Part shown: positions 18,767-25,785 of the stretch, piece after piece | How positions within the stretch are numbered: position 1 is the first letter of the stretch | Layout: the number at the start of each line of letters is the position of its first letter | NCBI RefSeq assembly: GCF_041596335.1 | Contig: NZ_JBFHIT010000016.1 | Coordinates: forward strand, 12,505-76,504 | Length of the DNA: 64,000 bases | Direction: 5' to 3' | Origin: Mangrovibacterium sp041596335 | GTDB lineage: Bacteria > Bacteroidota > Bacteroidia > Bacteroidales > Prolixibacteraceae | Notes under the pieces: model-generated | Told to the model about the DNA's origin: nothing | Database searches by the model: none | Seen by the model: the letters and a program-made list of their open reading frames with translations, nothing else | Made by a program: the position numbers and the translations under genes

Positions 18767-19705
18767 TTAGACCGCTTTACTAATTTTTCGGATGCGATAG
18801 GGCTTTTTATTTTGCGACTCGAAGTATGTCCGCATCAGCATTTCGGCAATAATACCGGTGGTAATGAACTGAATACCGGCAACCAACAAAATAAGTCCAA
18901 GCACCAGCAAGGGTTTTCCCCAGATGTCTTGTCCGAAAATTTTCAGGATTAGCAGGTAAAAGTTGATGATTGCTCCCAGACCAAAAGTCAGCAGGCCCAG
19001 TTTGCCAAAAAAGTGCATGGGCTTCTGCAAGTATTTGCGCAGGAACAGCATCAACACCAAATCGCTGAACACTTTGGTTGTCCGGCTAAGGTTATATTTT
19101 GAACGCCCAAACTCGCGCGCCCGGTGATTCACATCAACCTGAGTTAAACGTGTTGAACCTTCGAACGCCAGCAACACGGGGATAAAACGATGCAGCTCGC
19201 CATAAATATGAATGCTTTTTACAGCTTCGCTGGTAAACAACTTCAAGGTACATCCAAGGTCGCGCATTTGTGTTCCGGTTGATTCGCGGATGATATAGTT
19301 GGCAATTTTACTCGGAATTTTTCGAAGAAACGCACCATCCTTACGGTTCGCGCGTACACCGGCAACCATATCCCAGTCGCCTTCCTTCAGCATCTTGAGC
19401 ATCATTGGAATATCAGCCGGATCATTCTGCAGGTCTCCGTCAATTAGTGCCACATATTCACCCGATGCCTGATCAATCCCCGCCTGTAAAGCTGAACTTT
19501 GGCCATAGTTGCGTTTCAATTCAACCAATACAAAACGTTCGTCTCCAACAGCCCTGACCTCATCGCGAGTCCGGTCGGTTGACCCATCGTCAACAAACAA
19601 AACTTCATATTCAAAATTCACCAAAGCAGCCTTAATTTGCTCACTAAGTGGTTTTATATTTTGCTCTTCATTGTAGACACAAACAACCAGACTTAATTCT
19701 TTCAT
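18767..19705 (-). CDS. Polyprenyl-phosphate GT2 glycosyltransferase (GtrB/ArnC/DPM1-like)
   Basis: A 312-residue membrane glycosyltransferase of the dolichol-phosphate-mannose synthase type. The GT-A domain shows LVVCVYNEEQNI, VDDGSTDRT, the acceptor-loop sequence ALIDGDLQNDP (D-x-D) and a GQSSALQAG helix. Two C-terminal TM helices (LLTFGLGAIINFYLLIL and LLVLGLILLVAGIQFITTG) match GtrB/ArnC proteins, which load a sugar onto undecaprenyl phosphate on the cytoplasmic face. ATG 19705 is preferred to GTG 19711. The gene diverges from the ArnT-like GT83, the enzyme class that uses such lipid-linked sugars, which suggests one pathway. The sugar is unknown. Confidence 0.88.
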   Translation of the reverse strand: MKELSLVVCVYNEEQNIKPLSEQIKAALVNFEYEVLFVDDGSTDRTRDEVRAVGDERFVLVELKRNYGQSSALQAGIDQASGEYVALIDGDLQNDPADIPMMLKMLKEGDWDMVAGVRANRKDGAFLRKIPSKIANYIIRESTGTQMRDLGCTLKLFTSEAVKSIHIYGELHRFIPVLLAFEGSTRLTQVDVNHRAREFGRSKYNLSRTTKVFSDLVLMLFLRKYLQKPMHFFGKLGLLTFGLGAIINFYLLILKIFGQDIWGKPLLVLGLILLVAGIQFITTGIIAEMLMRTYFESQNKKPYRIRKISKAV

Positions 19706-20028
19706 TTTCACTAAAATTGGATTAATCTCTTTTTCAAAATGCGCTACGAAGGTAAAAAAAGAAATTTAGTCCAACTAAAGACAGGCGTTTATGCTTAAAC
19801 AGAACTACCAAATCCCAATTGATACATGCATCCGGAATAATTTCTATATCAATAAAATATCCTACAAAAGCCCAAATTTAGCGCTGCCTGCTGGTTGGTT
19901 ATCCGACAATTAATTTTCAACCAAGAAACCAATACATCTTAATTAAGGATGAGTTCCGCACCCCGGAATGACTAAATTGAATTCTATTTTTGCGCTGAAA
20001 CACATGAAATCTACTCACTACACAAATC
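19706..20028. other. Divergent intergenic region (GT2 / GT83)
   Basis: About 320 bases between divergent genes. A TATTTTTG box at 19987-19994 could be the -7 element for the GT83 gene, about 35 bases before its ATG, but no good -33 is visible. A short hairpin (TTCCG-caccc-CGGAA, about 19951-19965) lies just upstream of it. Confidence 0.4.
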
Positions 20029-21600
20029 ATGATCGACAAACTAAGCTCATATAAGTTTTATCCGTTGCTGGTTTTTCTGCTTGCATGGAGTCTATACCTT
20101 TTCAACAGTGGAGCGGTTAGTATCTACATCCTGGATGAAGCGAAGAATGCGGAATGTGCCCGTGAAATGCTGGAACGAGCCGATTTTTTTGTACCAACAT
20201 TCAATCAGGAACTTAGAACCGACAAACCTCCGTTACATTATTTCTTTATGATGTTGAGCTATTCCGTATTCGGTGTCAATCCATTTGCAGCACGCTTTTT
20301 TTCAGCTTTGTTTGGCGCACTGACAGTACTGATCGCTACACTTTTTGCCCGACAATTTGCGGGTTCGAAAACCGGACTAATCACAGGTGGAGTTTTGCTT
20401 GCATCCGTTCATCTGAGCATTCAGTTCCACCTGGCCGTTCCCGATCCGTATCTCGTGTTTTTCATGTCAGTGGCCATCTGTTCGTTCTACACATTCCTTG
20501 AGAACCGAAAAATAGTCTACTTGATTGCGCTTTATGGTTCAATTGGGCTGGGAACCTTAACGAAAGGGCCGATCGCAATCGCACTGCCCGGACTTATCTT
20601 TTTGCTGTATCTTATTTCGAGCAAGCAATTGAACTGGCCAACACTTCGGACTTTACGCCCATTTTGGGGAGCTGCATTCGTGTTACTAATCGCTATGCCC
20701 TGGTACATTTTAGCACACCTGAAAACAAATGGTGCCTGGACAGAGGGCTTCTTCCTGCGCCACAACATTGGACGATTTACCGATGAGATGGAAGGACATG
20801 GTGGCACCTTTGTGGCCACACTTCTATTTGTCCTTATCGGCTTGTTTCCCTTCTCTGTTTATCTGCCGCAAGCTCTGGTTGAAGGTTTCCGTAACCGAAA
20901 GGAACGCTTTATACTCTTCAACCTCCTGGCTGGACTCTGCATTGTAGGATTTTTCATGCTGTCGAAAACACGCCTTCCGAACTATACCGTTCCCGCACTC
21001 CCCTTTCTGGCAATTTTAATTGGTCAATTTATCGTGAATAACCGAAATCGCCCAAAAGCGTTCACCGCGGGAATTTGGACTATTTTCATCTTCTCGGTGA
21101 TTTTGGTTCCCGCCCTGATTGTTGGGTTGAAATTTGACCCGTCATTGGCTGATATTCGTTGGGTGGGCTGGTATTTTGTGCCTTTCCCTTTGCTTGTCGG
21201 AACAGCCCTGTTCTTTCACTTTCAGAAGAAATTGCCCCTGATGCATCTTTTCACACTTTTTGCAGGAATGGCGGTTGCACTAATTTTCTTCGCAGTGGTT
21301 TTTCCGAAGATCGACCGACAAAACCCGGTAGCCAAAAGCATCGAATTGCTGCAGGGCAAAGAAGTCCGCTATTTCAGAAAGTTTAACGCTGCTTATGCCT
21401 TCAACCTGAAAAAGGAACTACCGCCCCTGCAAGACAATGAATTGGCTCCTTTCTTCAAACAATATCCGGATGGAGTGGTTATATCGACCCGGAAAAAAGT
21501 CAATGAAATTGCGCTCCCTGAAGGATGTGAAATCAGCTTTTCGAGCCACGACTTGTTTGAATCGCCGGTCACTGTTTTTATCACCAAAAGAAAGCCGTAA
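20029..21600 (+). CDS. ArnT-like GT83 glycosyltransferase
   Basis: A 523-residue multi-spanning membrane enzyme of the ArnT/PMT superfamily (GT-C fold). The N-terminal periplasmic-loop motif is present: ILDEAKNAECAREML with the catalytic-type Asp-Glu, then TDKPPLHYFFMML, the canonical K-P-P-L-x-Y-W-like motif. About ten or more TM segments follow, with TLTKGPIAIALPG. ArnT-type enzymes move a sugar from undecaprenyl phosphate to lipid A or another envelope acceptor on the periplasmic face. The neighbouring GT2 (divergent) could supply the donor and the PAP2 phosphatase (convergent) could recycle or trim phosphates. The 3' end overlaps the PAP2 gene by 20 bases. Confidence 0.88.
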   Translation: MIDKLSSYKFYPLLVFLLAWSLYLFNSGAVSIYILDEAKNAECAREMLERADFFVPTFNQELRTDKPPLHYFFMMLSYSVFGVNPFAARFFSALFGALTVLIATLFARQFAGSKTGLITGGVLLASVHLSIQFHLAVPDPYLVFFMSVAICSFYTFLENRKIVYLIALYGSIGLGTLTKGPIAIALPGLIFLLYLISSKQLNWPTLRTLRPFWGAAFVLLIAMPWYILAHLKTNGAWTEGFFLRHNIGRFTDEMEGHGGTFVATLLFVLIGLFPFSVYLPQALVEGFRNRKERFILFNLLAGLCIVGFFMLSKTRLPNYTVPALPFLAILIGQFIVNNRNRPKAFTAGIWTIFIFSVILVPALIVGLKFDPSLADIRWVGWYFVPFPLLVGTALFFHFQKKLPLMHLFTLFAGMAVALIFFAVVFPKIDRQNPVAKSIELLQGKEVRYFRKFNAAYAFNLKKELPPLQDNELAPFFKQYPDGVVISTRKKVNEIALPEGCEISFSSHDLFESPVTVFITKRKP

Positions 21601-22288
21601 AACTGCGTTTTGCCTGCCGGATAAGGAAAGGGTTTTCGAACAGATGTTTCGAACGAAGCTTAATCGCGTAATCGCCGACCCAGATGGTTGTACCCGTGCA
21701 AATCAATCCCAACATCGATCCGACATACACATCGACAAAAAAGTGCTGGCACAAGTAGATTCGGCTGAAACCTACCACAATTGCGACCACAACACAAATG
21801 ACAGCGACAAAATTACGTCCGGAAAAATAGGCCAGTAAACTCATCATGGCGAAAATAGTCATGGTGTGGCCCGACGGAAAGCTATGCAGCAGGTTGTAGT
21901 CGGTAAGTTGAACCATCCGGTGAAAAGCTTCCGGGTCGAAATACTTTAACGGACGAACAATATCGGGGAAGAGTAATTTCTTAAACAAGGCGGTGACCAA
22001 TCCAACCAGAGCGAGGTTGAACAGCATCATCAAACTGTACCGCAATTTATACAAAGCAAAACCTACGGCAACAATGGCCATTGTGCTTCCCAAGCCAATC
22101 CGGGTAATCCAGTCCACCGCCCGATCCCATTCCATGCGGGAATATTTGTTGATAAACAGCACGACATCGCCGTAATTCGTGGTTAACAGAACAACTAATC
22201 CCAGCAAAATAAAAATGGTATAAGCCAATAAATAGTAGCGCAGTCCGTCGTTTCGGAATACTTTGGCTTCCTGATTCAAAATTTTCAT
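21581..22288 (-). CDS. PAP2-family membrane phosphatase
   Basis: A 235-residue integral membrane phosphatase. The three PAP2 motifs are present in order: KLLFPDIVRP (K-x6-RP), FPSGHT and SRIYLCQHFFVDV (SR-x5-H-x3-D). Members dephosphorylate undecaprenyl pyrophosphate, lipid A or phosphatidate in the periplasm. Its 3' end overlaps the convergent GT83 gene by 20 bases, which supports a lipid A or lipid-carrier role, but this is inference. A perfect 9-bp hairpin lies about 80 bases upstream of the start. Confidence 0.9.
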   Translation of the reverse strand: MKILNQEAKVFRNDGLRYYLLAYTIFILLGLVVLLTTNYGDVVLFINKYSRMEWDRAVDWITRIGLGSTMAIVAVGFALYKLRYSLMMLFNLALVGLVTALFKKLLFPDIVRPLKYFDPEAFHRMVQLTDYNLLHSFPSGHTMTIFAMMSLLAYFSGRNFVAVICVVVAIVVGFSRIYLCQHFFVDVYVGSMLGLICTGTTIWVGDYAIKLRSKHLFENPFLIRQAKRSFTAFFW

Positions 22289-22838
22289 CCAATGAAGTTT
22301 TACAATCCATATTAGGCGGAAAATTAGAACTTCAGGATTACACCCTTAATAACAAGATTTTAAATACAATCCAATAAGATTACGATTGGATTGCTTTTTG
22401 GTTAAAACGGAATGATGCAACGAATAATGCTGAAGGAGAACAGGCTGTTTAGAGCCATTTTGCTACCCACCAGTTTTTCGTTTAGCTGAAAGGATTCTGC
22501 TAAAGCCAGCCATTGAAGCAGGCTTTCATCCTCGCGCACATTCATTTTCTCGAGGGACCAATTCCAACCTTTTGGGCAATCTGTCCCGGAGCTTTTCTTT
22601 CACCCAAAGAATATTCTTCGGGGGAATCTGATTTATGACAGAATGCTCCTCATCGAGATGACGACAATTGAGAGCCTGTATTCGATGGTGGTCATTGAAA
22701 CGATTATCGGCTACACCTCTCCCATGGGTAGAATGAATTGTTTTTAGGGAATCAACCTAACCGAAATTCATGATATAAAAAAACTGCCCAATCTTTTAAC
22801 GTCATAGTCAGGCATGAATAGGTTGAAAAAAATCCGGG
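22289..22838. other. 550-base gap with a 9-bp hairpin and no credible gene
   Basis: No frame of normal length is open here. On the minus strand a 47-codon frame starts with ATG near 22550 and ends near 22407 (MNVREDESLLQW..., ending RCIIPF). On the plus strand an ATG-less frame of similar length runs to a TAG near 22747. Neither resembles a family I know. The base composition resembles the surrounding genes, so this may be a decayed gene. A perfect hairpin, CAATCCAAT (22367-22375) with ATTGGATTG (22385-22393), is followed on the plus strand by CTTTTT. Confidence 0.4.
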
Positions 22839-23660
22839 TTACTGGATGTACTTATCAATTCCGTTGGGCGTAAACGTGATGCAGTTTTTCTTTACATTAT
22901 CGCGAATTGCTCGGTTTTGTTTCATCAGATCGGTCTTTTTATAGGGGCGTGGATGATCCAAATGCACACAAATAGCTTTGTAGCGGATTTGCTTTCCTTT
23001 GATCCCCTTATTGATTAATCGTTCCCCTAATTCTCGGTCAAGCCCTCCGTAATTCATCTCTTCATTATACCCATTAACCTGAATAATATCTTCTTTAAAA
23101 CCACTCACATTATGACCATTCCAAGTTGCTTTTGTTGGTGTAATTCGATTTAGAATACTTACATACAACGAGTTTCGACTAAGCTTACTGAGCTTGAACG
23201 TTTTCGGTTGCCCATTATTTACCAACCATTTTATATTGAAAATATTTTGGTTCAGTATGTCTTCCCCAACAACTTGGTCGGTCACTGTTTTGCTGAGCTT
23301 AAAATAGCCCCCACTCAGAAAATAACCGGGGCTGGCGTTCTTCAAATGCACATCGACAAAATCGTTACGCGGCACACAATCATCATCGGTAAACAACAAA
23401 TAATCAGTCGATGATGCGACGATTGCTTTATTCAGGATCGCACATTTTTGAAAACCTCGATCTTCATGCCATACATGTTGAATTTCCAAAGCCGTATTTT
23501 GACGGTACCAATCGATCAGTTCTCTCGTGTCATCCCTCGAACCATCATCAGCAATTACGATTTCAAAATTACGATTCGTTTGAATACTGAACCCCAGCAA
23601 TACTTTCGACAAATATTCCGGCTTATTGTAGGTGGTAATTATTACGGATAATTTATTCAT
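22839..23660 (-). CDS. GT2 glycosyltransferase with GT7C-type C-terminus
   Basis: A 273-residue cytosolic glycosyltransferase. The N-terminal GT2 domain has the standard LSVIITTYNKPEYL, VIADDGSRDDT and the metal-binding FTDDDCVP (D-D-D). The C-terminal part (NEEMNYGGLDRELGERLI, then a His in VHLDHPRPY) matches the galactosyltransferase-C (Glyco_transf_7C) fold often paired with GT2 in LPS or capsule synthesis. No TM helix is seen. It stands alone on the minus strand between the upstream peptidase terminator and the 550-base gap, so it is not part of an obvious polysaccharide cluster. Donor and acceptor are unknown. Confidence 0.88.
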   Translation of the reverse strand: MNKLSVIITTYNKPEYLSKVLLGFSIQTNRNFEIVIADDGSRDDTRELIDWYRQNTALEIQHVWHEDRGFQKCAILNKAIVASSTDYLLFTDDDCVPRNDFVDVHLKNASPGYFLSGGYFKLSKTVTDQVVGEDILNQNIFNIKWLVNNGQPKTFKLSKLSRNSLYVSILNRITPTKATWNGHNVSGFKEDIIQVNGYNEEMNYGGLDRELGERLINKGIKGKQIRYKAICVHLDHPRPYKKTDLMKQNRAIRDNVKKNCITFTPNGIDKYIQ

Positions 23661-23751
23661 TCCTGAAAATTAATATTGGGCAAAGATAATCAGCCAATCT
23701 GAATTGTAGGTTTACGAAAACTAAAGTTCTATCGTTTAAGCTTTAGAGCTC

Positions 23752-23780
23752 AAAAAAAAGCCATCCTTTCGGATAGCTTT
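23752..23780 (-). terminator. Rho-independent terminator of the C1 peptidase gene
   Basis: On the minus strand AGCTATCC pairs with GGATGGCT (one G-T pair) around a GAAA loop (complement of 23759-23778) and is followed by eight T. It lies seven bases past the stop. Confidence 0.88.
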
Positions 23781-23787
23781 CAATGTT

Positions 23788-24999
23788 CTATAAACCCAAT
23801 TTCGTACGTATATCCTTCGGGATAGCATCTTTATGAACCATGATACTGATGGTTTTATACTCCACGTAGGGTTTTGAAGCATAAAATAAACCGTCGAATT
23901 TATTGTAGCTCCCCCAAGAGTTTTTCACTTTATAATAAAGATTTCCGTTTTGATCTTTTGCAGTTCCAACAAGCAGCATTCCATGGTCATCAGTCGTTTC
24001 GTAACCATCAAAAGCAACCTGACGCATCACTTGCGTAATTTCTTTTTCGACCCCTGGCTTATCCATTCTGTATAGCTCCAAGTCCTTTTCTTTGTCGGTC
24101 AGGCTTTCCCATTTGGCAATTTCAGCATCCGACATCTCTTCCATATCAACATCCGGCACAATGGCAACTCCCTGTCGTGACGAACTGAACCCTCTTTCAC
24201 TCACATCGGCTCCCCAGGCGACAGTATATCCATTCTCGATCGAATTATCAATCACCGCCATGAACTCGTCCAGAGGAAGATTATAAACTTCGCCCCACAT
24301 CCAGTTATCCGGAATTTCAATCACAAACCTCTCGTAAAACGGATGGTGAGTAAAGGAACTCAACTCCACATAATCGTCCATATTCAGCCCAACAAAATCG
24401 CTGGCAAAGCTTTGCGGGGTATAGTTTTTCCCTTCATATTTAAAATGATTAGGCAGCTCGCCCAAGTAGGCATTCAGCGTCCCTTTAAGACTTTCAACCC
24501 ATGCTGAGCTCAGTTTTTTATTCCCGTTTTCCACGACCGCATTTACCTGTTCCTTCAACATTTTATCCAACTCGGCGTGCACATGATTCTCTTCCCCGTA
24601 ATGCAATCCATCATATACCGATTCAGGAACAATACCATAGTGCTTTACCATCTCAGTTACATCGTGAAACGCACCGCCAGCGGCAAAATTCAAATGCCCG
24701 TGCAAGCGCACATATTTGATCGCCTTTTGCATATAAGTATGCCAAACAATAAACATCTCCGACAAATCAGTCTTAGGTTTACCCGTACGCAACATTTCAG
24801 CCTCTAAAAAGCCGATCGTTGAGAACGACCAACAGGTTCCGGATCGGTTCTGATTTTTCACCGGCGTGTATGGCAATTCTTTCGTATCGGTAAAATGGTA
24901 TCCCTTTTCAACCATTATCGAGTCTTCCTGAGCCCAGGCAACCGATCCTAAGACAACAATATTCAGCATCAAAATGCCAAACTTCTTCAAATTCATCAT
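23788..24999 (-). CDS. Secreted C1-family cysteine peptidase (bleomycin hydrolase/PepC-like)
   Basis: About 403 residues from ATG 24999 (or 402 from 24996). A TTG-started extension to 25056 is rejected because the ATG begins a signal peptide (MNLKKFGILMLNIVVLGSVAWAQ). The papain-fold triad is visible: Cys56 (SGTCWSFS), His339 (DDHGMLLVG) and Asn360 (VKNSWG). A preceding Gln in TPVKNQNRSG forms the oxyanion hole. The layout fits the bleomycin hydrolase/aminopeptidase C group, but the signal peptide makes it periplasmic or exported. That form is common in Bacteroidota. The predicted role is peptide trimming outside the cytoplasm. It is monocistronic with a clear terminator. Confidence 0.92.
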   Translation of the reverse strand: MMNLKKFGILMLNIVVLGSVAWAQEDSIMVEKGYHFTDTKELPYTPVKNQNRSGTCWSFSTIGFLEAEMLRTGKPKTDLSEMFIVWHTYMQKAIKYVRLHGHLNFAAGGAFHDVTEMVKHYGIVPESVYDGLHYGEENHVHAELDKMLKEQVNAVVENGNKKLSSAWVESLKGTLNAYLGELPNHFKYEGKNYTPQSFASDFVGLNMDDYVELSSFTHHPFYERFVIEIPDNWMWGEVYNLPLDEFMAVIDNSIENGYTVAWGADVSERGFSSSRQGVAIVPDVDMEEMSDAEIAKWESLTDKEKDLELYRMDKPGVEKEITQVMRQVAFDGYETTDDHGMLLVGTAKDQNGNLYYKVKNSWGSYNKFDGLFYASKPYVEYKTISIMVHKDAIPKDIRTKLGL

Positions 25000-25271
25000 A
25001 GTTCTATAATTTGTAAATCCCCTTTTTTTGTACCGAAGATAATAAGATTGTTTCAACCTGCTTGAGGAATTAAGATCGCATTCCCTAACTTAAAATTGAT
25101 CCAAATTATACATTCGGCAATTTTATCAGGCTATCAGTATCAAGAACGGCAGTTTCATTACAAAAAACGTTCGTCTTTGTTTTTTTCGAACTGTGCAGGC
25201 ACAACACAACAGGCCAAGCCAATCGGTCGTTCAACAACCGAGTAATCCTCAACAATTACAGCGTCGTGTTT

Positions 25272-25287
25272 GTTACAACCTTGTAAC
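25272..25287. promoter_or_regulatory. Perfect inverted repeat upstream of the VOC gene
   Basis: GTTACAA-CC-TTGTAAC is a perfect 7+2+7 palindrome ending 18 bases before the VOC start codon. Its symmetry and position suggest a dimeric repressor site or a site overlapping the transcription start. No regulator gene lies next to it. Confidence 0.4.
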
Positions 25288-25305
25288 CTATAAAACAAGA
25301 AAACG

Positions 25306-25743
25306 ATGGCAAAAGTAAGTGTGTATCTTAATTTTAACGGCCAGGCTGAGAAGGCTTTTGAATTTTACAAATCGGTTTTTAAAACTGAATATCTCGATCC
25401 CATTTCCCGCTTTTCGGATGTACCTCCATCGGAAAATATGCCTCCGTTTTCTGACGAAGACCAAATGTTAGTGATGCACGTTTCCCTCCCCATTACCGGT
25501 GGTTTTACACTAATGGGATGCGACAGTCCCTCTTCTATCGGAATAGAAGCGATCCAAGGCAATAATATTCATATCAACCTTGAACCTGACACGAAGGCTG
25601 AGGCTGACCGTTTATTTAACGCATTGGCTGAAGGTGGCACCATTACAATGCCACAATCGGACATGTTTTGGGGCGCCTATTTCGGAAGTTTAACCGACCA
25701 ATTTGGCATCCACTGGATGATTAACGTGAGTGAAAAACGATAA
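25306..25743 (+). CDS. VOC/PhnB-like glyoxalase-fold protein
   Basis: A 145-residue cytosolic protein of the vicinal-oxygen-chelate superfamily, PhnB/3-demethylubiquinone-methyltransferase-like subgroup. Signatures are YLNFNGQAEKAFEFYKSVF at the N-terminus, the MLVMHVSLPI strand and the closing MFWGAYFGSLTDQFGIHWMIN. These proteins lack a securely known reaction and are often annotated only by fold. The gene is single, divergent from the C1 peptidase and convergent with the rhamnosidase. The 250-base upstream region holds the palindrome at 25272-25287. Confidence 0.92.
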   Translation: MAKVSVYLNFNGQAEKAFEFYKSVFKTEYLDPISRFSDVPPSENMPPFSDEDQMLVMHVSLPITGGFTLMGCDSPSSIGIEAIQGNNIHINLEPDTKAEADRLFNALAEGGTITMPQSDMFWGAYFGSLTDQFGIHWMINVSEKR

Positions 25744-25785
25744 CCCGGCACTCCGTATCCCTCTTTTCAATTAAATGTGATTGCC

